A stretch of DNA of 64,000 bases, taken from assembly GCA_947503925.1 (NCBI GenBank), contig CANNFQ010000004.1, positions 124,001 to 188,000 on the forward strand, in the 5' to 3' direction. Numbering within the stretch: the stretch's first letter is position 1; each line of letters opens with the position of its first letter. Of this stretch, positions 54,006 through 62,912 are shown one piece after another. This DNA comes from an uncultured Paracoccaceae bacterium. Its GTDB lineage: Bacteria > Pseudomonadota > Alphaproteobacteria > Rhodobacterales > Rhodobacteraceae. The notes under the pieces were generated by a model, which ran no database searches, was not told where the DNA came from, and worked only from the letters and a program-made list of their open reading frames with translations. The position numbers and the translations under genes were made by a program.

Positions 54006-55517
54006 ATGCCCATCCCAAAACCCGTTGTGCTTTGCATTCTTGACGGCTGGGGCCTGCGCGATGACCGCACCGCAAATGCGCCAAAATTGGCCAATACGCC
54101 GAACTTTGACAAAGTGATGCAGGGCCCGCATGCCCAGTTATTGACCCATGGCAATGATGCCGGTCTGCCCACGGGCCAGATGGGTAACTCTGAAGTGGGC
54201 CACACCAATATTGGGGCCGGGCGCGTTGTGGCGATGGATCTTGGCCAGATAGAACTGGCCATTGAAGATGGATCATTTTTTGAGGCCGCCGCGCTGCAAG
54301 GTTTCATCGCCAAGATGAAAGACAGCGGCGGTACCGCCCATTTGATGGGCGTTGTGTCAGATGGCGGTGTGCACGGGCATATCAACCACATTGTCGCCGC
54401 TGCCAAGGCTGTGACCGATGCGGGCGTCCCCGTCGTCATTCATGCAATTACCGACGGACGGGATGTGGCACCATCCTCGGCCAGGGAATTTGTTGCCGAA
54501 TTTGAGCAGAACCTGCCGGATAACGCGCGCATCGTCACCTTGATCGGGCGCTACTACGCCATGGACCGCGACAACCGCTGGGAACGCGTCGAAACCGCCT
54601 ATGACGCGATGATCAACGGGCAGGGCGACAAAACCGAAACACCCGGCGCTGCGATCAAGGCAGCGTATGACGCCGGGAAGACGGATGAGTTTATTCCCGC
54701 CACCGTCGTCGGCGATTATGCCGGGCTGGCACAGGGTGACGGGTTCTTCTGCCTGAATTTCCGTTCCGACCGCGCACGCGAAATCCTTGCCGCTATCGTT
54801 GATCCTGATTTTGATGGGTTTGACCGGACGCAGCCCACCCTTGCGGCCCGGCTGGGCATGGTCAGCTATTCCGACAAACACGATACTTGGTTCGAAACCG
54901 TTTTCCCAAAACGCGACATCCAGAACACGCTTGGCGCCTGGGTTGCGAAGCACGGATTGCGGCAATTTCGTCTGGCCGAGACGGAAAAGTACCCGCATGT
55001 CACATTTTTCCTCAATGGCGGGATCGAGGTGCCCGAAAAGGGCGAAGACCGTTATATGGCAGCCTCGCCCAAGGTCGCGACCTATGATCTGCAACCCGAA
55101 ATGTCCGCAGCGGAAGTCACCGAACATTTCGTCAAAGCCATCGAAGACGGGTATGACCTGATCGTCACCAACTACGCCAATCCCGATATGGTTGGGCATA
55201 CTGGCGATCTTGATGCAGCGATCAAAGCCTGCGAGGCAGTGGATCAAGGGCTTGGTGAGGTGCTGAATGCACTGGATGCAGCTGGCGGTGCGATGATCGT
55301 TACGGCGGATCATGGGAATTGCGAAACCATGGTGGACCCCGAAACCGGCGGACCACATACTGCGCATACGACCAACCCGGTGCCTGTCGCTCTGGTGGGT
55401 GGACCGGAGAGGGCGCAATTGCATGACGGGCGCTTGGCCGATCTGGCGCCTACGATCCTTGATCTGATGGGGCTTGAACTGCCGCCGGAAATGACCGGGA
55501 AAAGCCTGATTTCATGA
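54006..55517 (+). CDS. gpmI: 2,3-bisphosphoglycerate-independent phosphoglycerate mutase
   Basis: 503 residues from ATG 54006, preceded by AAGGAG; the ATG at 53991 overlaps that RBS. Alkaline-phosphatase fold: VVLCILDGWGLRDD at the start with a metal Asp, catalytic Ser in GNSEVGHTNIGAGR near 63, FRSDRAREI near 257 and VTADHGNCETM near 435. It exchanges 3- and 2-phosphoglycerate in glycolysis, using manganese. The stop overlaps the EnvC-like gene by 4 bp (ATGA), an arrangement usual in Rhodobacterales. Confidence 0.95.
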   Translation: MPIPKPVVLCILDGWGLRDDRTANAPKLANTPNFDKVMQGPHAQLLTHGNDAGLPTGQMGNSEVGHTNIGAGRVVAMDLGQIELAIEDGSFFEAAALQGFIAKMKDSGGTAHLMGVVSDGGVHGHINHIVAAAKAVTDAGVPVVIHAITDGRDVAPSSAREFVAEFEQNLPDNARIVTLIGRYYAMDRDNRWERVETAYDAMINGQGDKTETPGAAIKAAYDAGKTDEFIPATVVGDYAGLAQGDGFFCLNFRSDRAREILAAIVDPDFDGFDRTQPTLAARLGMVSYSDKHDTWFETVFPKRDIQNTLGAWVAKHGLRQFRLAETEKYPHVTFFLNGGIEVPEKGEDRYMAASPKVATYDLQPEMSAAEVTEHFVKAIEDGYDLIVTNYANPDMVGHTGDLDAAIKACEAVDQGLGEVLNALDAAGGAMIVTADHGNCETMVDPETGGPHTAHTTNPVPVALVGGPERAQLHDGRLADLAPTILDLMGLELPPEMTGKSLIS

Positions 55518-56593
55518 GGATCGCAGCCTTTATCACCTGTCTGGCACTCCCGGTACAGGCCCAGAGCCCCGAAGCCGCCGCAGGGGTCGCGATGGAACGG
55601 CTTGCTGCTGCGCAAACGCAATTGGCCGGCGCCCGCACCCGAAGTGACCGAGTGCAGGCATTGACCGAAACGGTGCAATCCTACGAAGACGGGCTTGCCG
55701 CCTTGCGCGACGGGTTGAGGCAGGTTGCTGCCCGCGAAACCGCCCTGATGGCCGAGCTGACTGTCAACCGCGCGCAGCTGGAAACGACGCTGGGCGCATT
55801 GCAACGGATCGGACGAACGCCAATGCCTGTGGTTCGGGATCATCCGGATGGGGCGCTGTCAGCCGCTAGGGCGGGCGGGATCGTAGCCGACCTGACACCC
55901 GCACTGGCGGCAGAGGTGACAGACCTACGCGACCAGTTGGAGGAACTGGCACGCCTGCGAGATCTGCGCGCAGATGCGGTAGAAACACTTGATGAAGGGT
56001 TGCAAGGGGCGCAGACGGCCCGCAGCACGCTTGGCCAGGCGATATCGAATCGCACCGACCTGCCGCAACGTTTCGAACTGGACCCGCTGCAAGTGGCCCT
56101 GTTGCAGGCAAGCACCGAAACACTGGATGCATTTGCATCCGGGCTGGCAGGTACGGTGCCGGATGTGGAGACGGAACTGACGGCGAGCGGCGACCTGGCT
56201 TTGCCTGTGACGGGGCATGTGTTGCCGGATGACGGGCAGGGGCGGCCTGGAATACGGATTGTGACTGCGGCCAGCGCGCTTGTCACAACACCGGTGGCGG
56301 CTACGCTGCTCTACCAAGGGCCATTGCTGGATGATGGGCAGGTCGTGGTCCTTGAACCGGCGGCGGATGTCCTATTTATCATCGCAGGGATGGAACAGAC
56401 ATTCGGAACAGCAGGCCAAATCCTGCCTGCCGGGACGCCAATCGGGCTGATGGGCGGCGATCCAATGGAAAATGACGGCAAAGTGAGCCAAAATAATGCC
56501 TTTGAGGGGGGGCGGCGGCAGCAAAGCCTTTATCTTGAGGTGCGAGAAGGGCAAAGTCCGACCAACACTGACGCATGGTTCGCGTTGGAATAG
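55514..56593 (+). CDS. EnvC-like murein hydrolase activator (degenerate LytM)
   Basis: 359 residues. Signal peptide MRIAAFITCLALPVQA, then a long coiled coil to about residue 230 (ERLAAAQTQLAGARTRSDRVQAL and onwards). The C-terminal part is a LytM barrel, recognised by PVTGHVLPDDG, DDGQVVVLEP, FGTAGQILPAGTPIGLMGG and LYLEVREGQSP. The metal histidines of active LytM enzymes (HxxxD and HxH) are missing, as in E. coli EnvC, so it likely activates amidases during division rather than cutting peptidoglycan. Between gpmI and ctpA. Confidence 0.85.
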   Translation: MRIAAFITCLALPVQAQSPEAAAGVAMERLAAAQTQLAGARTRSDRVQALTETVQSYEDGLAALRDGLRQVAARETALMAELTVNRAQLETTLGALQRIGRTPMPVVRDHPDGALSAARAGGIVADLTPALAAEVTDLRDQLEELARLRDLRADAVETLDEGLQGAQTARSTLGQAISNRTDLPQRFELDPLQVALLQASTETLDAFASGLAGTVPDVETELTASGDLALPVTGHVLPDDGQGRPGIRIVTAASALVTTPVAATLLYQGPLLDDGQVVVLEPAADVLFIIAGMEQTFGTAGQILPAGTPIGLMGGDPMENDGKVSQNNAFEGGRRQQSLYLEVREGQSPTNTDAWFALE

Positions 56594-56607
56594 AAACGGG
56601 ATATGTG

Positions 56608-57951
56608 ATGAAAAAGTTGATAATGGCCGCCGTCGGTGGAACGGTTCTGGGACTTGTTGCGACCAGCCAGATTGCGGGGCCCCTACTGGCGCAAGAGGCA
56701 GAGAATAACGCAAGCGTCTACGAACAGCTTGACCTGTTTGGCGATATCTTTGAACGGATCCGCACCGGCTATGTCGCGGAAGTCAACGACAAGGAACTGA
56801 TCGAAGCGGCGATCAACGGGATGCTGACATCGCTTGACCCGCATTCCAGCTACCTGTCTGCCGACGATGCCGCCCGGATGCGAGTGCAGACATCCGGCGA
56901 ATTTGGCGGTCTCGGGATCGAGGTCACACAAGAAGAAGGCTGGGTGAAAGTCGTCTCGCCCATGGATGGCACACCTGCGGATGCGGCGGGGATCATCGCG
57001 GGTGATTTTATTACTGCCGTAAATGGCGAAAGCGTGCTGGGGCTGACCCTTGATGACGCCGTCAACATGATGCGTGGGCCGGTCGGGTCCGAGATCATCA
57101 TCACAATCGTCCGTGACGGCGAGGTTGAACCGTTTGACGTATCGATCATCCGCGACACGATCAAACTGACCGCCGTGCGCAGCCGGACCGAAGGCAATGC
57201 CGTTGTCCTGCGGATCACCACCTTCAATGACCAGACATTCCCCAACCTGCGCGAAGGCATGGAAATGCAGGTCGCTGAAGCGGGCGGCATCGACAATATC
57301 GATGGCATCGTTCTTGATCTGCGCAACAACCCCGGCGGGCTACTGAACCAGGCGATCATCGTGTCCGACGCGTTTCTTGATGCGGGCGAGATTGTATCAA
57401 CCCGTGGCCGCGCCGCCGGTGATGGGGAACGCTGGAATGCTGAACCCGGTGATCTGGCTGAGGGCAAGCCGATTGTTGTCCTGATCAATGGCGGTTCTGC
57501 TTCAGCGTCCGAGATTGTGGCCGGCGCCTTGCAAGACCACCGTCGGGCGATTGTTGTTGGCACAAATTCCTTTGGCAAGGGATCGGTCCAAACCGTCATC
57601 CCCCTGCGGGGTGACGGGGCCATGCGTCTGACCACAGCGCGCTACTACACCCCATCCGGGCGCTCTATTCAGGCGCTAGGCATTTCACCTGATATCATCG
57701 TTGAACAGCCGCGCCCCCGCCCGACGACCGAAGAGGAAGAGGATCAACCGCGCCAGCGCACAGAGGCCGATCTGCGCGGTTCGCTCGATAATGACAGCCT
57801 GTCAGAGGATGAAATCAATCAGATCGAAGAAGATCGGGCGCGGGCAGAGGCGGCAGCACAGCTGCGCGAGGATGATTACCAACTGGCCTATGCCATTGAT
57901 ATTCTCAAAGGGCTGAACGCGCTGGGGCCAACAGCCATGGTGCAGCAATAA
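56608..57951 (+). CDS. ctpA: Carboxy-terminal processing protease, S41 family
   Basis: 447 residues from ATG 56608. A membrane or signal segment (LIMAAVGGTVLGLVATSQIAG) is followed by the N-terminal helical part, a PDZ domain near residues 90-170 (GGLGIEVTQEEGWVKVVSPMDGTPADAAGIIAGDFI) and the S41 protease with catalytic Ser in GGSASASEIVAGAL near 307 and Lys in NSFGKGSVQTV near 332. It clips periplasmic protein tails and peptidoglycan hydrolases. An acidic/glutamine-rich tail follows. gpmI-envC-ctpA form a known tandem in this order. Confidence 0.93.
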   Translation: MKKLIMAAVGGTVLGLVATSQIAGPLLAQEAENNASVYEQLDLFGDIFERIRTGYVAEVNDKELIEAAINGMLTSLDPHSSYLSADDAARMRVQTSGEFGGLGIEVTQEEGWVKVVSPMDGTPADAAGIIAGDFITAVNGESVLGLTLDDAVNMMRGPVGSEIIITIVRDGEVEPFDVSIIRDTIKLTAVRSRTEGNAVVLRITTFNDQTFPNLREGMEMQVAEAGGIDNIDGIVLDLRNNPGGLLNQAIIVSDAFLDAGEIVSTRGRAAGDGERWNAEPGDLAEGKPIVVLINGGSASASEIVAGALQDHRRAIVVGTNSFGKGSVQTVIPLRGDGAMRLTTARYYTPSGRSIQALGISPDIIVEQPRPRPTTEEEEDQPRQRTEADLRGSLDNDSLSEDEINQIEEDRARAEAAAQLREDDYQLAYAIDILKGLNALGPTAMVQQ

Positions 57952-58027
57952 AGCGTTTCGTCTCCACCTTAAGATATCGCATGTCGTTTTTCGCGTAGCG
58001 AAAGGCAGTGGATAAGCGATTCAAGGG
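57949..58027 (+). repeat. Dispersed 80-bp repeat, copy B
   Basis: Starts on the ctpA TAA stop (TAAAGCGTTTCG) and runs to CGATTCAAGG. TTTCGC-GTA-GCGAAA near 57990 is a small hairpin, where copy A has an 8-base-longer version. Partner of 42381-42466 on the opposite strand. Confidence 0.7.
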
Positions 58028-58058
58028 TAAACCGAGACACCATAGATAACGGGATGTC

Positions 58059-58081
58059 GGGAGGCGGCTTTGGCGCCTCCC
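58059..58081. terminator. Hairpin between ctpA and the dehydrogenase gene
   Basis: GGGAGGCG (58059-58066) and CGCCTCCC (58074-58081) form a perfect 8-bp stem with loop GCTTTGG. It lies between two convergent genes and past the stop of each. There is no clear T run, so termination strength is uncertain. Confidence 0.6.
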
Positions 58082-58092
58082 AGCTGACGTCA

Positions 58093-60543
58093 TCAGGCTT
58101 TCGCCCGTTCTCCTTTGGGATCATAAAACGGCTTCAACTGCGCGTCGGCTTTGACGCGGGTGCCCATGATATCAATCTCATAGCTACTGGCCAGCATATC
58201 CGCGACCTTTTCGCCCGGCTCTGCACAAGGGACGTAACCCATACCAATGGCAGCCCTCAGATGATGACCATAGCCCCCCGATGACAGATAGCCGACAACC
58301 TGCCCATCGCGCAGCACGGGTTCATTATGATAAAGCAGCGGTTCGGGATCGGTCAGCTTGAATTGCATCAACCGTTGGGCCAACCCGGCCTCGCGCTTGC
58401 GCAACACAGCATCGCGCCCGATGAAATCGGGCTTGTCTGTCTTCACGGCAAAGCCAAGGCCCGCCTCCAAAACATGATCCTCCGATGTGATGTCATGGCC
58501 GAAATGACGGAACCCTTTTTCCATCCGGGCGGCATCCATCATATGCATCCCGCACAGCTTCAAATCCATATCCTGCCCTGCGGCATGCAGCACTTCGAAC
58601 ACATGCGCGGACATGTCGGCGGAAACGTAAATCTCCCAGCCGAGTTCGCCCACATAAGTGACCCGGTGCACACGGGCCAACCCCATACCAATCTCAATCT
58701 CCTGCGCGGTACCAAACGGGTTCACATCATTGGAAAAGTCAGCAGGTGACACTGTTTCCAGCAACTTGCGGCTATTGGGGCCCATCACGGCCAGCACGCC
58801 TTCGCCTGCGGTAACATCCGTGATCACAACGTTGAAATCACCCTGATGGCGCTGCATCCATGTCTGATCGGCCAGCCTTGTGGCGCCAGGGGTAACGACA
58901 AGATAGCAGGTCTCGGACAGGCGGGTGACGGTCACATCCGCCTCGATCCCGGCGCGATTATTCAGAAACTGGGTATAGACGATCTTGCCCACCGGCACGT
59001 CATAGTCGCCACCGCCAATGTAGTTCATGAACGCCATCGCATCGCGACCCTCGACCCGGATCTTGCCAAATGATGACATGTCATACATGCCGACATTGCT
59101 GCGGATCGCGGTGACCTCTGCGGCGACGTTGCCAAAGAAGTTCTGCCGTTTCCAAGAATATTCATATTCCGGAGTTTGGCCCGCATCGGCAAACCAATTG
59201 GCACGTTCCCAGCCTGCCAGTTCGCCCATGACGGCGCCCTGACCCAGCAGATGCTGATGGAACGGCGTGCGCCGGATGCCCCGCGCCGTGGCCTTTTGGC
59301 GGAACGGGAAATGATCGGCATAAAGCAGGCCCAGCGTTTCCTTGGACCGTTCAAACAGATAGGTCTTGTTGCCCTGAAACGGCTGCATGCGACTGATATC
59401 AACATCGCCCAGATCAAAGGGTTTTTCACCTGCGTCCATCCATTGCGACAAGGCCATACCGGCCCCGCCGGCGGATTGAATGCCAATCGAATTAAAGCCA
59501 GCGGCGACCCAGACATTGTCCATCTCGGGGGCCAGCCCCAGATGATAGGCGTCATCGGGGGTGAAACTTTCGGGGCCGTTAAAGAACGTATGAATGCCCG
59601 CCTCTGCCAGCATCGGCAGACGCTCAATCGCTGCTTCAAGGATCGGCTCAAAATGGTCGAAATCCTCGGGCAGCTGATCAAACTCGAAATCGTCAGGGAT
59701 ACCATTCATCGCCCAAGGCTTCGCATTGGGCTCAAACGCGCCCAGCAGCATCTTGCCCGCGTCTTCCTTGTAATAGGCGCATTCGTCAGGGACCCGCAGT
59801 ACGGGCATCTGCGTCAAACCGGCTATCGCCTCGGTCACGATATAGAAATGCTCACAGGCATGCAGGGGAACGTTCACGCCCGCCATACGGCCAACCTTAT
59901 GACCCCACATGCCCGCGCAATTGACAATCATGTCGCAGGCAATCGTGCCGGTCTCATCACCGTTTTGCCATTCGACGGATGTCACCCGGCGACCATCGCG
60001 ATTGATCCCTGTGACCTTGGTGCGCTCTGCCACGACAGCACCGTTCTGCCGGGCACCTTTGGCCAGCGCCAGCGCGATATTGGCAGGATCACCCTGCCCA
60101 TCCAGCGGCAGGTAAACACCGGCGGTCACACCATCAATGTTCAGATGTTCATAGCGGGCCTTCACCTCCTGCGGGGAAATTTCCTCCACTTCGACGCCAA
60201 AGGCACGGGCCATACCCGCTTGACGATAGATCTCTTCCTTGCGCTCTTCGGTCAGGGCCACGGTGATCGACCCGCAGCGTTTGAACCCCGTGGCGACACC
60301 TGTCTCGGCTTCCAGATTGCCGTAAAGTTCCTGACTGTATTTGGCGAGCTTGGTCATGTTCGCTGTTGCTCGCAACTGTGCGATCAGGCCTGCGGCATGC
60401 CATGTCGTGCCGGATGTCAGCTGCTTGCGTTCCAGCAGCACGACATCTTTCCAGCCTAGCTTGGCCAGATGATAGGCGACCGAACAGCCAATCACGCCGC
60501 CACCAATAATGACCACGCGGGCAGCAGAGGGAAGTGTAGCCAT
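58093..60543 (-). CDS. Dimethylglycine/sarcosine dehydrogenase-like FAD protein
   Basis: 816 residues from ATG 60543, GGAAACT upstream. N-terminal FAD domain VVIIGGGVIGCSVAYHLAKLGW near 11, the flavin-linking His in SGTTWHAAG near 47, then a GcvT-type folate-binding domain in the second half (LCGMHMMDAARMEKGFRHFG near 665, YLSSGGYGHHLRAAIGMGYV near 756). Enzymes of this layout oxidise dimethylglycine or sarcosine and pass the methyl group as formaldehyde to tetrahydrofolate. Last in a minus-strand cluster with a regulator and betaine-type methyltransferase upstream. Confidence 0.87.
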   Translation of the reverse strand: MATLPSAARVVIIGGGVIGCSVAYHLAKLGWKDVVLLERKQLTSGTTWHAAGLIAQLRATANMTKLAKYSQELYGNLEAETGVATGFKRCGSITVALTEERKEEIYRQAGMARAFGVEVEEISPQEVKARYEHLNIDGVTAGVYLPLDGQGDPANIALALAKGARQNGAVVAERTKVTGINRDGRRVTSVEWQNGDETGTIACDMIVNCAGMWGHKVGRMAGVNVPLHACEHFYIVTEAIAGLTQMPVLRVPDECAYYKEDAGKMLLGAFEPNAKPWAMNGIPDDFEFDQLPEDFDHFEPILEAAIERLPMLAEAGIHTFFNGPESFTPDDAYHLGLAPEMDNVWVAAGFNSIGIQSAGGAGMALSQWMDAGEKPFDLGDVDISRMQPFQGNKTYLFERSKETLGLLYADHFPFRQKATARGIRRTPFHQHLLGQGAVMGELAGWERANWFADAGQTPEYEYSWKRQNFFGNVAAEVTAIRSNVGMYDMSSFGKIRVEGRDAMAFMNYIGGGDYDVPVGKIVYTQFLNNRAGIEADVTVTRLSETCYLVVTPGATRLADQTWMQRHQGDFNVVITDVTAGEGVLAVMGPNSRKLLETVSPADFSNDVNPFGTAQEIEIGMGLARVHRVTYVGELGWEIYVSADMSAHVFEVLHAAGQDMDLKLCGMHMMDAARMEKGFRHFGHDITSEDHVLEAGLGFAVKTDKPDFIGRDAVLRKREAGLAQRLMQFKLTDPEPLLYHNEPVLRDGQVVGYLSSGGYGHHLRAAIGMGYVPCAEPGEKVADMLASSYEIDIMGTRVKADAQLKPFYDPKGERAKA

Positions 60544-60633
60544 GATCAAGTTTCCTTGTGTTGAATTCTAAGGACAGATTTGCCGCGTCGTCGCTTGGCC
60601 ATCTGCATGAAAAACGCCAAAAGTGACGCAAAT

Positions 60634-61581
60634 CTATGGTTTGTGGCGCGATTTCTTGCGCGCCGCATGTGGGGTCATAGCGAATGCCTCGCGATAGATG
60701 GTTGTAAAGCCGCTGGGAAAGCCGCAAGCGAGCCCGATTTCATTGATCCGCATATCGGTATTCAGCAGCAGGTTATTGGCCTTGCTCAGGCGGATTGATC
60801 GGTAATAGCCGTTGGGGGTCGCGCGCAAAAGTCGGGCAAAGCGACGCTCAAGCGACCGTTTCGACAGGCGCGTTTTAATGGCGATCTGGCTGATAGATAG
60901 GGGGAATTCGATATGTTCCTGCATGAGTGCAATCGCGGCATCAATTGCCGCATCGCCGGTCGCCGAAACCTTGTTGCCCGAAAAAGGCTGGAGCGTGTTG
61001 TGATGGCGGATCCGTTCATGCAGCAGGATATCGGCAACCGTCATCATGATTGCAGAGGGCATGTGCTGGCTCGCAATCGACAGGGTCAGATCGAATGTCG
61101 CCCCCATGCCTGCACCCGTTATGATCGCCCCGCTATCGACCGCCAATGCTGCCTGCGTTTCGAAAAGCCCGTGCTTCTCCATAAGAACAGCACGGTTTTC
61201 CCAATGGGTTGTATGACGGCCTGTCTTGTTGCCGGTCTCGGCGATATAGCGGCTTGCGGCCTCTGCCAGCAGGATGATCCGCGATTGTCGGGTCGTATAC
61301 CGGGCAAGCGTCGGTCCAAGCGAAAGATCAGGATGTGCGGGGTCGGTATTGCCAAGAGCCACCAGATAATCCGCATCGGGGCGGGTCGGCACCGTCTCGG
61401 TCATGATCGTTGCAGCGCTGCTGCTGTCTACCGGTCCACCGCGCGCCGATAGAAAGCGCCAATTAAACACAGGCTTGGTACTAACCCGGTTGGTCAGGCG
61501 CAATACATCCACAATACCGGCGAATTCGGTTGCGACAAAGCCGGGTGCGACAAAGATGTCAAAGGACCAGCTTTGCTCCAT
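60634..61581 (-). CDS. GlxA-type AraC-family transcriptional regulator
   Basis: 315 residues. N-terminal DJ-1/PfpI-like domain (SFDIFVAPGFVATEFAGIVDVLRLTNRV) and C-terminal double HTH of AraC type (LPLSISQIAIKTRLSKRSLERRFARLL and GLACGFPSGFTTIYREAF). This group includes GbdR and CdhR, which sense glycine betaine, dimethylglycine or carnitine, so it likely controls the surrounding catabolic genes. It lies inside the cluster, 3 bp after the methyltransferase gene and 90 bp before the dehydrogenase gene. Confidence 0.88.
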   Translation of the reverse strand: MEQSWSFDIFVAPGFVATEFAGIVDVLRLTNRVSTKPVFNWRFLSARGGPVDSSSAATIMTETVPTRPDADYLVALGNTDPAHPDLSLGPTLARYTTRQSRIILLAEAASRYIAETGNKTGRHTTHWENRAVLMEKHGLFETQAALAVDSGAIITGAGMGATFDLTLSIASQHMPSAIMMTVADILLHERIRHHNTLQPFSGNKVSATGDAAIDAAIALMQEHIEFPLSISQIAIKTRLSKRSLERRFARLLRATPNGYYRSIRLSKANNLLLNTDMRINEIGLACGFPSGFTTIYREAFAMTPHAARKKSRHKP

Positions 61582-61584
61582 GTC

Positions 61585-62460
61585 TCAGACAACCCTGTGA
61601 CCAGCGGTGCGAATGACTGCGGCCAGACGCGCAATATGCTTGGGACCAACCTCGCAACAGCCGCCGACAATCGTGGCACCTTTTGCAATCCAGCCAAGCG
61701 CAGTTTGGGCATAGGCCTCCGGGCTCAGATCGCGCCGCGCGGTCAATGCATCGACAGTGGGCTTGTCTTGCAGGAAGTCACTGGTGATTTGGGTAAACCC
61801 GTTTGCGTAGGCACCAAATGGCAGGCTGCAACCAGCGAGCACATCCATTGAAACCGTGATCGCCTCAGGGGCGGAGCAGTTGATCAGGATCGCCGCCGCG
61901 CGCCCATCAGCAAGCGGAACGGCTTCGGCCAACGGCTCACCGGAGCGTAGTTTCGTGCCATCCTCATCATCCACAGTCAGGGCGAGCCAGATCGGCTTTC
62001 CCGCCGTCGCCGCACCATCCAGTATGGCATCAGCATGGGCCAGTGACGCCACCGTTTCGCAGATGATCAGGTCGCAAGCGGGGGCAAGTAGTCCGGCGAT
62101 TTCGGCATATAGCGGCACAGCCACATCATGATCAGGATGCAAATCGGGCCGGTAGGATGCGACCAGCGGCCCAATCGCGCCTGCCACCCGCTTAAACCCA
62201 GACGCTTCCTGCAGCGCGCGCGCATACAGGGCCGCAAACTGGCCTTCCAACGGGGTGCCGGCAACGCGGTCATGGTGAATGGCATAGGTATTTGTGGTAT
62301 GCACCGTCGCCCCCGCATCGCGGTAATCGGCATGCACAGCGGCGACCATCCCCGGACGATCGACCATGACTTGTGTCGACCAAAGTGGGGTTGGCCTGTC
62401 GTCGGCACGATGGATCAATTCCTGCCCCATCCCGCCATCCAGCAGGGTGATATCGGTCAT
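61585..62460 (-). CDS. Homocysteine S-methyltransferase-family protein
   Basis: 291 residues. TIM-barrel with the zinc cysteines: one in LINCSAPEAI near 193 and the pair in VGGCCEVGPKHIARL near 276. The start ITLLDGGMGQELIHRADDRPTPLWS is typical. Members move a methyl group from betaine, S-methylmethionine or related donors to homocysteine. In this cluster, betaine is the natural guess: demethylating it yields dimethylglycine, the substrate of the neighbouring dehydrogenases. Overlaps the next gene upstream by 4 bp (ATGA). Confidence 0.85.
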   Translation of the reverse strand: MTDITLLDGGMGQELIHRADDRPTPLWSTQVMVDRPGMVAAVHADYRDAGATVHTTNTYAIHHDRVAGTPLEGQFAALYARALQEASGFKRVAGAIGPLVASYRPDLHPDHDVAVPLYAEIAGLLAPACDLIICETVASLAHADAILDGAATAGKPIWLALTVDDEDGTKLRSGEPLAEAVPLADGRAAAILINCSAPEAITVSMDVLAGCSLPFGAYANGFTQITSDFLQDKPTVDALTARRDLSPEAYAQTALGWIAKGATIVGGCCEVGPKHIARLAAVIRTAGHRVV

Positions 62461-62912
62461 GGGTAAACCTCTGCAAATTTGGTTTTGTAAAGCGCGATCA
62501 TTTCATCCTCTGTCACGCCATCATCATATGGCGGGGTCCAGATCATCTGGGCGCTGTTCAACCTGATCTCAACCAGACAGCTGATGCGACGAGCAAGGTC
62601 ACCAAAGGCATTCAGCCATTGCGGACGATGCGCGGTAAACCAATCCGACCCTTTGGGATGCAAAACCGCAGATCCGGCCACGCGCACCGCGATACGGCGA
62701 AACGGATCGATGAAATTCACCTCAACCACCGGGTTGGCCGTCAGGTTCCGGCGGGTGCCGGGCGACCGGATGTCGCTATAGGCAATGGTATGATCATCCA
62801 GCACCAGAAACGTGCCCTTTGGCGATACCGCAGGCGCGCCATCCGGCGTGACCGTCGCCACGAACCCCAGGGGGAACGTGGCGATCAGGCCTTTCATCTC
62901 GGCGCTCAGCAT
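62457..62912 (-). CDS. Flavin split-barrel (PNPOx-like) protein
   Basis: 151 residues from ATG 62912, sharing one base (TGATG) with the upstream dehydrogenase stop; an upstream Met is not conserved. Core GFVATVTPDGAPAVSPKGTFLVLDDHTIAYSDIRSPGTRRNL near residue 15 is the split-barrel flavin site. Ends EDEMIALYKTKFAEVYP. Its place in the betaine/dimethylglycine cluster suggests a redox or flavin-handling role in methyl-group oxidation, not demonstrated. Confidence 0.8.
   Translation of the reverse strand: MLSAEMKGLIATFPLGFVATVTPDGAPAVSPKGTFLVLDDHTIAYSDIRSPGTRRNLTANPVVEVNFIDPFRRIAVRVAGSAVLHPKGSDWFTAHRPQWLNAFGDLARRISCLVEIRLNSAQMIWTPPYDDGVTEDEMIALYKTKFAEVYP

Noticed and set aside
54357-55424. 355-codon minus-strand frame
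   Set aside because: Antisense to gpmI, whose catalytic motifs are intact.
59176-60459. 427-codon plus-strand frame
   Set aside because: Antisense to the dimethylglycine dehydrogenase-like gene with its FAD and His motifs; no recognisable domain.
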